The notes under the pieces are model-generated. The model was not told the origin of the DNA. It was given only the letters and a program-made list of their open reading frames with translations, and made no database searches. This document shows positions 35,370 to 45,961 of a DNA stretch of 64,000 bases, one piece after another (the stretch's first letter is position 1; each line of letters begins with the position of its first letter). The stretch is from Dactylonectria macrodidyma (lineage: Eukaryota > Ascomycota > Sordariomycetes > Hypocreales > Nectriaceae), in NCBI GenBank assembly GCA_020744425.1, contig JAGMUV010000022.1, forward strand, positions 1,178,001 to 1,242,000, read 5' to 3'. Position numbers and translations under genes: made by a program.

Positions 35370-36404
35370 CTAATCGTCGTCAGGAACCTCGATACCCAAA
35401 TTGGCAATAGTGGCATTCTGCCACGACCGCAGCAGCAGCGCGGCAGCGTTGGCACCCTTGCTGCCGCCGCAGAAGGACGCGCCCACGCAGACGTTCCGCT
35501 GGCAGCAGGTCTGGACGGCGCAGATCTGGCCGGCCGAGCAGTTGTCACTCGTCTCGCAGTCGGGCAGGCCGAGGCAGGGCGTCTGGCCGCCGACGCAGTA
35601 GCCAGTGCCCTCGGCCGTGCTGGCGCAGACACACGTCGAGCCGGCGCCGCACGTGGTGAAGGTCTCGCAGGTCTCACCCCTGCAAGTCTCGCTTGTACAG
35701 GCGCCGAATTTGCAGACGCCGGTTACGCACTATTGATAGGGTTTCCTCAGGTCAGCGAGTGTTCTATTATCTAGAAGGGGGGGCTCCCGTATCTTCAACA
35801 CTCACCATATTCCCACATCTTCCACAGTTCTTCTAATCATTCAGGAAGTCCTTATTGCACGGCTTTGGGTAGTTGCAGACCTGGTCGATGAACTTGGGGA
35901 TCTGGAACGCCTCGGCGAGCAGGAAGCTGCATAGGCGGGCTGCGGCGAAGTTGACCAGCAACGTCCCGAAGGGCGCGAGCTCGATCTCGGGCGCCGTGAT
36001 CAAGACGATGCCGTTAGCGACGGCGCGGCAGCTAGTGGTGAACTCGATACCGAAGACCTTGGCCACGGCCGCGTCGGCGAGCTGGTTCAGTCCCCAGCCT
36101 GCAGTGCCATCACAAACCACCTCGAAGATGCCCTGGACCAGGATGTCAACCAGCTCGCTCTCAGGCAGTGGTTGATCAGCTCGGTGGCGAGCTTGATGGC
36201 GTCGCCGAGGAGCTGGCGCTCTTCCAGGGTGGCGAGGTCGAAAGCCTCCGGGTTCCGAATGGCCAGTCCGCGGACCGCCAGTTCATTAACGGGAGGGATA
36301 TCGGCCACGACAGCGCCGCGGATGGCATTGTCGGCGGGTGAGACGGTGTTGCCGGGAGTGAAGGAACCTAGGAAGAGGAGAAGGGTGCACTACACCTAGG
36401 TCAT
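35370..36404 (-). pseudogene. secreted Cys-rich protein, three TAG stops and a frameshift
   Basis: From an ATG at 36404 the reading is a signal-like hydrophobic run (CTLLLFLGSF) broken by TAG at the third and fifth codons. A conserved-looking region follows (VADIPPVNELAVRGLAIRNP...), then a one-base shift near 36170, a second region (ELVDILVQGIFEVV...), a TAG before KNCGRCGNM, the intron 35730-35805 (GTGAGT...AATAG), and a Cys-rich tail (about 20 Cys: CVTGVCKFGACTSETC...). Chromatin-type decay by C-to-T is plausible because all three stops are TAG. The tail resembles fungal extracellular proteins with CGxCGN modules. The hydrophobic run might instead have been the GPI tail of the neighbouring surface protein, whose frame it shares. 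Confidence 0.65.
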
Positions 36405-37370
36405 GCTAGGGGCTCGGACCCGTCTGGCGCCGCTGACGGCGACCTGGCTCGGCGTAGGCGAAGAGCCAGGGACGTTATAGCCCGAAGCCGTAGAGCCCGC
36501 CCCGGGCGGGTAGATGGACGAGGACGCGGGTGGGTTGCAGCCCGGAGCTGAGGAGCTGACGCCAGCCGGGTAGGTCGGGGAAGACGAGACGCCCCCAGCT
36601 GGATAGGTTTGTCCCGGCTCATGGCCGCCAGTGGGAGGGGCCGTATATGTAGATTCGCCCTCGGCCGAATGGCCGGGGGGCGGAGAGCCCGTCTCGCCGG
36701 GGCTTCCGGGGCAGTACGTCGTGTACGACGTCACATACTCGGTCGTCAACTCTCCCAGCTGGCAGGTATGGGGCTTCGACGGACAGGTTGTGATGGAGTA
36801 CACAGTTGTATCGACGAAGGTGTAAGTCAGCGTCTTGGCTGTGGTCGGAGGTTTCTCCGTCTTGGACGTAGGTTCGTGCGCCTTAGTCGAGTTCATGCCG
36901 TGGTAACCCGGAGTGAATGGTCCATGTGGCTCGTGGGGAGTGGTGGAGGGCTCTGAGGTGGCCGACTCGGTAGCGGACCCTGAGGTCGCCGTCGACGAAG
37001 CCGTCGACGACGATCCGGTGCCCGTCTCGCCATCAGGGACCTTCGGTTCGCAGTTGTCGATGTCGGTGTGCTTGACGTCCGTCCCAGCTTTGGTGCCGTC
37101 GCTGGTGATGTCGAGCTCCTCACACATGTCTTTCAGGACAATGTGGTCCTGGGTGAACACCTGGACGTCGGACTGGTTGAAGCTAAAGCTGGACGTGTAG
37201 GACGCGTCCTTGTCGCAAGAGAGACCATTGGTGCAACTGAGGGCATCGCCATCGGCGACACACGTTGTGTCCGGGTAGTCGTCGAAGACGTCGCACTGGC
37301 GACCGGTGCAGGTAAAGTCAATAGCAAAGTCGCGCCCGCAAAGCTTGTACGTACCAGCGATGGTCGTCAT
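36396..37370 (-). CDS. Ser/Thr/Pro-rich cell-surface protein
   Basis: 324 aa from ATG 37370 (MTTIAGTYKLCG); the frame is open to 37568 but upstream residues look non-coding, and no signal peptide is seen, so a 5' exon may be missing. The N-terminal 100 residues contain eight Cys (KLCG, FTCTGRQC, TTC, LSCTNGLSC, DMCEEL). A T/S/P/E/H-rich stalk follows, then a module seen in fungal wall proteins (TVYSITTCPSKPHTCQLG...VTSYTTYCP), then a P/G/S/Y-rich tail. The frame ends at TAG without a GPI tail. The next codons in frame past two TAGs encode a hydrophobic run, so the original C-terminus may have been lost by nonsense mutation. Role in adhesion is inference. Confidence 0.6.
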   Translation of the reverse strand: MTTIAGTYKLCGRDFAIDFTCTGRQCDVFDDYPDTTCVADGDALSCTNGLSCDKDASYTSSFSFNQSDVQVFTQDHIVLKDMCEELDITSDGTKAGTDVKHTDIDNCEPKVPDGETGTGSSSTASSTATSGSATESATSEPSTTPHEPHGPFTPGYHGMNSTKAHEPTSKTEKPPTTAKTLTYTFVDTTVYSITTCPSKPHTCQLGELTTEYVTSYTTYCPGSPGETGSPPPGHSAEGESTYTAPPTGGHEPGQTYPAGGVSSSPTYPAGVSSSAPGCNPPASSSIYPPGAGSTASGYNVPGSSPTPSQVAVSGARRVRAPSMT

Positions 37371-38780
37371 GGTGATCTCTGCTCTGCCTGTCTGGATGTT
37401 GTCTTGATGTATCTGACAAGGTGGAAAGAAGATCCTGCGGGACATGGACGATATTAGGAGAAGGACAGCACCCGTCTCTCGCCGACATAAATAAGAATGC
37501 CCCGCGCCAAAGCCTGATGCCGCTGGACTGCGGGGAGGCTGTGATGTGCACTCCGTAATTTCCACCACCGCTTAGCTGGGCACTATAGCAAACCTTCACT
37601 TATCTCAACCGCCTCCCGTCCATGTCATGTGTGCCGATGCTACAGGTCGATGCTACCGTAAAGCCTGGCGAGGCTGTAGGGGCAATCTCCCCATGGTTCA
37701 GCTGGGCGCCACAGGGAGATCTCGAGGCTCTCGACTGCCCTCCTTACCGCTAGGGGCGCAAAACTAGTACCAATACATCGAGGAGGCGCACCCTAAGTCT
37801 TGACACGCAGAACTGAAGAAACTCATCGGTACGAAGTAGACTCTCCTACTCGACGAACCGGCACGAAGGAGACGTGCCTAGTTGCCTAGTTGCCTAGTTG
37901 CCTAGTTGGGTGTCCCTCCGAGCAGAAAACTTACAGCTTCAAGTGGCTTCTTACTTGCCGGGATTGACTGATCCTTTGTATTTGCCCGTGCCGATTTGAC
38001 GATGGGCATGATGCTATGAGTCTGATGAGCTGGTGCGGTCTGAATGGCGTGTCGAAAAGAATAGCCGAGATGGATACGGATCAAGTGGTGATTCTCGCGA
38101 TGAATGGAGGGGAGGCTTTGCAAGGTTTCCTCAACACGCTCGTTGTTGCTCCCTTTGAAGCTTGACCTAGGACTCGAGGCACGGCCGTTCCCGGCAATGA
38201 CGGGGTTTCGAAGAGGCATACCTACTTCCAAAAAGCATCAAGTGCCAGGAGACTGCGTTGCGGGCACCAGGTTCTGGCGCAAACGAGGTTTCCTTCCTTA
38301 ATATAATTGCAGATGCTGCGTTTGCCCCTACTCTTGGGGCAGATGAGGAGTTTGCAACCCATGTCCAGCTACTAACTATACTTCATTGGCTGAATAACAA
38401 AGCTCTTGTCTCCCACAGGGATGACATTAGCGCTTGCGGCGTGGTTCCACCCCCATCAAGAAGATACTGTGTTTGCGTACTGATTCCGGCATCAAATCAA
38501 ATGTCAACACCACTGCAGCAGGTTGGTGGACCGAAACTAGCAGAAAAGCCACCACATACGGACAAGCATGCCTGCCCTCGGATGAGGGAAGGTTCAGATG
38601 GGCAAGGATCTTTCCCTGCCTTGGCCAACGGAGCACCAGTCTGTGAACCATCGGCAGCGGGAGAAATGTGATTGCAACGCTAGGTAAACATAGGCAGCCA
38701 ATCGTTTCCGTACTAAATTGCCAAGATAAGTTGCATCAGTAGAGTTAGGAGCTCAGAAAGATGTGGGGACTAAGCTTGGT
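37371..38780. other. intergenic
   Basis: No supported gene. Contains the 8-bp tandem repeat at 37876-37907. Confidence 0.4.
37876..37907. repeat. 4x 8-bp tandem repeat (GCCTAGTT)
   Basis: Four perfect head-to-tail copies of GCCTAGTT. Confidence 0.95.
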
Positions 38781-38954
38781 TCCTTGGTTGTTCAAGCAGG
38801 CATGCCCGTTAATCAAAGGGCTTGGCGACGGAGACCCCAAGGCGACGTTGTTAGTCTGCGCCCAACCTCTACTGTCTTTTGACACCCCTGCACCCCTTCC
38901 AGCATTATCGAAAGACTCTTGAGTCTTAAGGGGTTTCCCTAATCGGGATGTTGC

Positions 38955-39372
38955 ACTACGTAAGCTCAAGACTCATTCTTGAGGGCACCTGCCTCCGAAA
39001 TCGCTCTATTGTCTGGAAGGAAGAGAGGAAATTTTGAAGAAATGGTCTTGGGATGCTCGGTCACCGTGTTGTTACAACCGTTCCAAAATGCTAACAACGA
39101 AAGTATTCGTAGGGGTTTTGTATTCCCTATGTCCTATTGCTGATCCTTATGTATATGCCGTTTAGTTCTTGATGTTGTAACGCTGGTGTTAGTATTATTT
39201 TGCCTTTAACACGCATCGAGGTCTCAATCTATTCCAACTAATCACGAGGTTCCTTTGGTTTTCTTACTATATTATAGAGGAAAATTTATAAAGCGCAAAA
39301 TTAAAAAAAAGAATACTTAATAAAGAGTAATACAAGCTTTAAAGCCTAACTTATAAGAGCAGAATGTATTAA
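38955..39372. repeat. dispersed repeat, copy 2
   Basis: Reverse-complement partner of 31850-32430 without the LTR. Element D is inserted just beyond its end. The adjoining 38808-38935 block matches 32580-32700 in direct orientation. Confidence 0.65.
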
Positions 39373-40145
39373 AGTAGTAACATATGTAATAAGCATGCAG
39401 CGCATCCAAGTATGCGGCGCACTTTTCCTAACCTTCAATACAAGAACTTAAATAAAAACACAACACAGCATTTAATTAATTAAAACTAATCGCTATACTC
39501 TTCCTCAGATATCTCAATAACAACCTGACAGGTCCTTGCATTATGACCAGTCTTTCTACAAGTTCTATAGCGCCTTTCCTTCAGTCGCGCCGACCCTCCT
39601 TGGCCACCACTTTTTGACGATTCAGCGTGTACCTGCGTATTAACATCTATTTGATCAATTGCTTCCCTTCCTTCCTCTACAGTCATCTTCCCTCTATTCT
39701 ATAAGCAGGTTCTTTTCGCTCTGCGCTGCTTACTAAGGGTCTCATTTTGCCTGTCGAAGGATCTGGTTCTTAGACTTTAATAATGCTATCTAATGCATTA
39801 TTGCCTTTATTCCTTTAGAAAATGACTCGAGCGCTTTGAGGATAGATGTTAGAGAGCTGCTTTAATGCCTCCTAACTCGTCTTTTGAGGTATTCGAACTG
39901 CGAGCTGGCCTTAAGCACAGTCTTTAGGGTCTTTAAGACCTAAGGGTTAGGGAGACTGATATCCTCCTCAGCCGGTGTTAGAGTCCGTAGCTGCACATCA
40001 AGCTTTGATATGACATTTTCTGGGTCTAAAGGAGCAAGTCCAGCCCTTTGAAAACCCCCTTTAATATTACTTGCCGTTATAGCGGCTTAGTAGGCGGCAT
40101 AAAAGGCTGGGAAGAACTCAGTCTTTAAAACGTAGGTTATAGAAC

Positions 40146-40338
40146 TGTGACGGGAGCGTCTGGAGTGCTGGACCCAGGGTGGGGTCGATACGTAACTAGG
40201 ACGCACGGGGCAGGCTACAGGGACTATCAACGCGTGTACGCGTCTACGCGCCTGCCCGCTTTCTCTTTCCTCTTCATCGTAGTATTCTCGCAATACAGTG
40301 GCATTACCTCTTGAGTTGATCTCATCTGGCCCGTGACA
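40146..40338. mobile_element. solo LTR, family 1 (copy 2)
   Basis: 193 bp, nearly identical to 11978-12172 in the same orientation. Flanks AGAAC (40141-40145) and TGAAC (40339-40343) match at four of five positions. It interrupts transposase D. Confidence 0.8.
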
Positions 40339-41163
40339 TGAACATCTGATTAACTGCTCAATTTCTCAACTATAGGCTTTTTTAAGCAGCCTAAAGCACC
40401 TAATATTAAGAAGCTAAAGTAAATAAGACGAATGAGGCAGTATATAAAGCGTAATAATATTATTCTATTTATAATATTTCTTAAAGTCGACTGAGTAGTT
40501 ACTTTCGTGCCTATTGAGGATCAGAAGACGATAGCAACCGGTCAATCGATTCTTCATATGCTGGTCAAAGTGCTTAAGCTACTGAAGACCTATCTTATTA
40601 TCGGTCTAGCCATTTTGAGTCATCGCAATAGCCTAATCGCCCAGGAGGTTGCTTTCCCAATACCTGCTGGCAAGGTGATATTAGCCTACAACTATGATGA
40701 ACGGCTAGATCGCCCAGCCTTCCGCATTAATTGCCTGAATGACTATAACCCATTCCCAGTTTCCAGGCTGGACTGATTTCAGGTTTCTATACTTATCTGC
40801 GCCTATAACAACCATTCTGCTTGCAATTATGCTTATTATAAAGCCAGTCTCATTAAAGTTATAGATATCAGCTAAGTCAATACTATATTTCGCAATTATA
40901 TTCTCCACAAGCCAGAACCAATTGCAAATAATGGTTAGATCTTCGCATTTAGCCCTCTAATAGTTATATTTACGAAAAAAACGCGTCTTAAGCTCTGGTT
41001 ATCGCCTGACGAAGTTAGAAGCCCAGCGCTTGCCGACAGGTGACGCGTCGCGGTCGGCGAGCAGTCGGTTAGCCATTTCTTCAATACTACGCAGTCGCGG
41101 GGGAAATCCTCGCGAATCCAGATCAAGAATGAACTGAATAATGATCTGTTCCTCTAGATCAGA

Positions 41164-41414
41164 TGTCACATCTATCAACTGTTGAGACTGAAGATAAAGT
41201 CTCAAAGGCTCGGATCTCTAATAAACCGGTCTCAAAGACCCGGCTTCCTAACAAGCCGGTCTCGAAGACCCGGATCCCTTGGGATCCGGTCTACCGAGAA
41301 CCTTATCATAGCTATGAGGGCAACCTACAAATAGGTCTGCCGCGAGCCCTCAGTTAGATAGAAATCAAGAGCTTCTACTTACATCACAATGCACCCTTCC
41401 TATCAGATGCAACA
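41164..41414. mobile_element. solo LTR, family 3
   Basis: 251 bp starting TGTCACATC and ending GATGCAACA, with a perfect 5-bp duplication TCAGA (41159-41163 and 41415-41419). The interior has short imperfect repeats of CCGGTCTC(A/G)AAGACCCGG. It interrupts the DNA-binding domain of transposase D. Confidence 0.85.
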
Positions 41415-41808
41415 TCAGATATGCGACGCGATTTCGGGATCTAATTGCGTCGAGATTGAATGCCATTCTGTCGGCGACGAAGCCTTTGCTCCTTGACGTC
41501 ATAGGTGCTAGCAGCGCTTCGGACACTTAATTTTGGGTCATTTTGAAGGGCTTGAAGGGCAAGAAGGGTTTTTGCTTCAGTATTTGACTGTAACATGTTA
41601 GGTAGTTGAGAAATGTGTGTTTAAATGAAAAGATAAGAGTTTCTGGGGAAAATGCGCCGCATACTTGGATGCGCCGCATGCTTATCACACACGTTATAAG
41701 AAAATAATATTAAAACTATTCAAAGTTATTAAGGTCCCTCACCCTGCATTGAAGCATCTCCAATGCTTTCAGCCTTTCTTAAGAAGCAAGTCCATCAGCG
41801 ACCTTATT

Positions 41809-44337
41809 TCACTGGCCATTTCGCTTCCAGGTCCAGTTCTTCAGGAAAGGAGGATCCATACCTGTCTCGAACGCCTGATTGCGGGCTTCAATTTGCGCAT
41901 TCAGCAGAGCGTCTCGAGCAGCGGCGCCACGGTTGTGAAGTTTGGGAATCCAGTCGATAGCATCGATAGACAGGCTGAACCGATCCGTCTGGTTACGGAT
42001 GGCCAATTCAAGAGGAGTGTCAATGTTGCCCTTCTCCTTATAGCCACGGACGTGCAGGTTCTTGCTTCCAGGGCGCTTGTACGTCAGGCGGTGCACCATC
42101 CAGGGGTAGCTATGGAAGTTAAAGATGATGGGGGTGTCGTTAGTAAACAGGCTCACCCACTCTTTGTCAGTTAAGCCGTGGGGATGGTCGCTGGGGTGGA
42201 TCAGCTTGAAGAGATCGACGCAGTTCACATAGCGGATCTTGAGCTCTGGGAAGTGCTGCAGGAGCAGGTCGATGGCCGCGAGGGACTCGTAGGTGCTGAT
42301 ATCTCCACATGAGGCAATGACGAGGTCGGGATCCTCGCCGGTGTCGGTGCTGAATTCAGGCCAGATACCAATACCCTTAGTGCAGTGCACGACGGCGGCG
42401 TCCATGGAGAGGTACTGGAGATGCTCCTGCTTGTCGGACACGACGACATTCACGTAGTTGACAGACCGGAGGCAGTGATCTATGACTGCGAGCTTCTTAG
42501 CGAACAGGCTCTGAATAATTTTCAGGAGTAATCTTACCTGAAAGCAGGCAGTTGCCATCAGGGGGAAGGTAGATGCGCACAACTTCGGGGCTCTTATTAG
42601 CCACAACATCGAGGAAACCAGGATCCTGGTGGGTGAAGCCGTTGTGGTCCTGACGCCAAACAACAGCCGTCAACAGGATGTTGAGAGAAGCGACCTTATT
42701 TCGCCACTCAACCTCGAGACACTTCTCAATCCACTTGCAGTGCTGGAAACAGTGAGCATTACTGAATGGAATAGTGTTCAAGCGAGCTAGCCTACCTGGT
42801 TGACCATGGAATCAATGACGTGAATAAAAGGCTCATAACTGTTCAGCAGACCATGACGGCCGCTCAGAATGTAGCCCTCAAGCCAGCCCTCGCAGGTATG
42901 CTCAGAAAGCATTTCCATAACGCGACCGGCCTTGGCAAGGTTGCCGCCATTCTCATCTTCCTCGAAGTACTCTCCCATCCAAACCTTCTTGCCGGCTTCA
43001 TAGACACCGCCTAACTTGTTAGACTCCGTCTCATCAGGGCCAAAAAGACGGAAGTTGGTCTGGTTCGCCGCAATGACGTCCCGCAGGAACTTAGCCATGT
43101 TGACTATACTAGCGTTCGTGACAGCGCCAGGTTGGTTGACCTTGATGGCGTAGTCCTTGAAGTTGGGCATCTTGAGGGGCTTCCTCAGTTGGCCGCCGTT
43201 GGTGATGGGGTTGGCGCTCATGCGGCGGTTGCCATCTGGGCAGAGAGCACGGAGGGATGGGATGGGCTTGCCACACTCATCGAAGAGGCGATCAGGCTCA
43301 TAGCTGCGCATCCACTCCTCGAGAATCTTGAGGTGCTGGGGGTTGGTGGCCGGGTCGGTGATGGGGACTTGGTGGGCGCGCCAGAAACCCGCGAGATAAT
43401 TGTTGTCAATCTTGCGGGGGCCGGTCCAGCCCTTGGGGCTTCGGAGCACAATCATGGGCCACAGAGGTCGGAATGCATCGCCGCTGTCGCGGGCTTGCTT
43501 CTGGAATTTGCGGATCTCATCGACGCAGTGCTCGAGAGTGGCCGCCATGGCCTGGTGCATGGTCTCAACATCATCACCCTCGACAAAGTATGGCTGCCAG
43601 CCGTATCCGAGGAACAGGTTCTCGAGCTCCTTGTGAGATATTCGAGCTAGAAGTGTGGGGTTGTTGATCTTATAGCCGTTAAGATGAAGAACGGGCAAAA
43701 CAGATCCGTCCACGATAGGGTTCAGGAACTTATTGCTGTGCCAGGCAGTGGCAAGAGGACCAGTCTCGGCTTCACCATCGCCAACCATAGTAAGTGCGAT
43801 CAAATCGGGGTTATCAAAAACCGTGCCAAAAGCGTGTGAGATGGAGTAACCCAGCTCACCACCTTCGTGGAGAGATCCTGGGGTTTCTGGAGTGGCGTGA
43901 GAGCCAATTCCACCGGGGAAAGAGAAGCTCTTGAAGAACTTCTGCAGACCGTCAATATCTTGGGACTTATCGGGGTACACCTCAGAATAGACGCCCTCGA
44001 GGTAGGACTGTGAGAGGACAGCCGGGGCACCATGGCCGGGGCCAGAAATGAAGATGGCGTTCAGATTATGCTTCTTGATAAGACGGTTGAAGTGCATGTA
44101 TATAAAGATTTGTCCTGGAGCAGAGCCAAAGTGGCCAAGCAATCGAGCTTTGAGGTGGTTGGCTGTGAGGGGGTCTCGGAGAAGGGGATTCTCCTTGAGA
44201 TAGATCATGCCCAAGGACAAGTAGCAACTGGCCTTGAAGAAGTCATTGTACTGCTCAATCTCCTCCTTGGAGAGCGGCTCACCCTTGACGGTAGAGCGGG
44301 CGGGGCCAAAGGGCCGTATGGACTCGACTTCGGTCAT
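41809..44337 (-). CDS. xfp: xylulose-5-P/fructose-6-P phosphoketolase
   Basis: Proposed complement(41809..42479, 42538..42742, 42796..44337), 805 aa, the usual phosphoketolase length. Introns of 53 bp (42743-42795, GTAGGC...TCCAG) and 58 bp (42480-42537, GTAAGA...CATAG) restore [10 protein letters not shown] and the [18 protein letters not shown] block. Signature segments include [51 protein letters not shown] (thiamine-diphosphate and Mg site), [25 protein letters not shown] and [11 protein letters not shown]. The cytosolic ThDP enzyme splits xylulose-5-phosphate (and often fructose-6-phosphate) with phosphate to acetyl phosphate plus glyceraldehyde-3-phosphate (or erythrose-4-phosphate). 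No acetate kinase gene is visible nearby. The 3' flank is crowded by transposon D. Confidence 0.95.
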
Positions 44338-45553
44338 TGGGGATATATGAGATACGGAAGGATGAAGAGTCTGAGAACTCTTTGGAGAAGGGAAGAGACA
44401 GAAACAAGGAGGAAGTGTTAGAATAGAGAAATAGACTTCGAGGCTTAGGGGAGGTTCTTATACGGAGGAACCTGGATGGATTGCCAAGTGACCGCAACTA
44501 GCGACGGAAACAGGAGGAGTGCGATGAGTAATTGGCAGAAGAGTGCGGTGTAGGGAAACTCGGCCTCCTGGCGGATGCCAACGAGAGATTTCTCGTCTAC
44601 TACGGCACGTGCTGTAAAAGCGACTACGGCGAGTGCAAATTCAAAGCTGTTGCCTCTATAGATGAGGAAGATTTGGGGAGCATGTCGGCATTCGATTGCC
44701 CCTAGTGTGAAGGCAATATATTAGCTCTAGTGTTCAACCAGATATGGGTGGGGATGTCACCTCAACCATCCCACAAATCCGGCGGACCGTCTTCTCTATC
44801 TAGCAAGGCGTCCGAGCTCTTCCCCGGCCAACCTATTGCTTCAACCAGATGAGCTCTCTAATAAAATAATCTTATGGTCTCATCATGAGGTACTAATGGC
44901 GTGCTAGCACCAAATTACAAGCTCCCCCTCAGCTTCAGCTAGTCACTCAATCACAATCAAAGGCTTCGTGTGCGAAAGTTCAAAGTTATATTTGGTATAC
45001 CGGGAGATTTTCACTACTAGTATTCTAGAAGGTGTGCGATTGTAGAAGTTCGATTGTAAAAGTTTCATACGTCCATCTCACAATCAAAGGAACTTCCGTA
45101 CCATAAGCTCTCCGGGCCAAAGTTGGATTGTCTGATTTGATTGTCGACTGTCAATTAATTTTATGGGGTGTCATTTGTCCACCCAGCTGCTAAGCTTGAC
45201 GCCGCCTATTGACGCATCCTTTGTGGCATGATGACGCCACGCCAGTGGCTACGATGATGAGGTTCGCCGTCATCTGTCATACCAATGAACCGCTGGTGGT
45301 GGGGCATGCCGAATCACACCAGCTGCAGCATGTGGCAAGGAGCCGTCAAGGCCAAACAACGGTGACGCCCAGCACTCACACTATCTTCACATGCCAACAA
45401 TTGCGAATATCAAGGTTTTAATTCACGGATAGTTGCATTTGTTGTAGTATTGCAGACCGATCGGGAGATTCGGGCCACTAGCAGAGGCCATTTCATCCAA
45501 TGGGCTTGTGGTTGATGATTTTTAACTCTTGTCGAGTTACCAAAGGGTGTCTG
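44338..45553. other. intergenic; phosphoketolase upstream region
   Basis: No supported gene. Confidence 0.4.
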
Positions 45554-45961
45554 TCATATCGCGAGACAGAGTGGAGTCCTGAGTTCTTCCCAGGAGGCGA
45601 AACACCTGGCACACCGACTGTCATGAACAGTCCCACACGGTGAAGGTTTCGTTTTTCTCCCCTCCTTGCACATAATGCGCCAGTGTTCAATGGCTGACCG
45701 TGTTCGATCTAACCGCTTGCCGATCATGAAATCTGACAACCCGTCCATCTTCTTCAATCTCCTCAGAAGATCCTCAGTATCCAGACCCCACGGAAGAGGT
45801 TGAGTTTCCATGCCTCCACACGCCTCGACATAATCGTCGTTGCCATCGTCGCCGGAAAATCTACCGCCATCTTCTCCATCCGCATCACTCTCATATGTCG
45901 CTCGCCGTGTCCTGCCTCTAGGAGGGAAACCCACTCCTCGCCCTACGCATCTGGGAGACAA
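45554..45961 (-). CDS. hypothetical, weak Myb/SANT-like
   Basis: 135-residue frame with an acidic N-terminus (SDADGEDGGRFSGDDGND) and a helical segment, DTEDLLRRLKKMDGLSDFM then IGKRLDRTRSAIEHWRIMC, that recalls fungal Myb-like DNA-binding repeats. There is no second exon or conserved tail. The resemblance is weak, and this may be a gene fragment. Confidence 0.3.
   Translation of the reverse strand: MSPRCVGRGVGFPPRGRTRRATYESDADGEDGGRFSGDDGNDDYVEACGGMETQPLPWGLDTEDLLRRLKKMDGLSDFMIGKRLDRTRSAIEHWRIMCKEGRKTKPSPCGTVHDSRCARCFASWEELRTPLCLAI

Larger units (their letters stand above)
39486..41596 (-). pseudogene. pogo-like transposase D, RIP-decayed, split by LTRs
   Basis: ATG at 41596 (MLQSNTEAKTLLALQ) to a stop at 39486. 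The HTH region is followed by solo LTR 3, then by the core SDLEEQIIIQFILDLD. There are many stops, including the same TAG after EGWAI as in B. A second LTR lies before the C-terminal part. Compared with B, changes are overwhelmingly G-to-A and C-to-T. The zinc knuckle survives as CRKTGHNARTC, although its first Cys lies in YRTCRK. Confidence 0.85.
39380..41694 (-). mobile_element. pogo-like element D with two nested solo LTRs
   Basis: Ends ACATATGTAATAAGC (left) and the family terminus (right), flanked by TA at 39378-39379 and 41695-41696. Both ends carry the doubled tag ATGCGGCGCA (one left copy is ATGCAGCGCA). Removing the two LTRs and their 5-bp duplications leaves 1861 bp, the family length. 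Its right end is only 114 bp from the phosphoketolase stop codon. Confidence 0.88.

Noticed and set aside
35361..35774. 137-codon plus frame rich in Ala/Gly/Arg
   Set aside because: Antisense of the Cys-rich tail; composition follows the GC-rich opposite strand.
37876..37907. CRISPR-like or regulatory array
   Set aside because: Only four 8-bp tandem units without spacers in a fungal genome.
43132..43650. 172-codon plus-strand frame
   Set aside because: Antisense shadow of the phosphoketolase.
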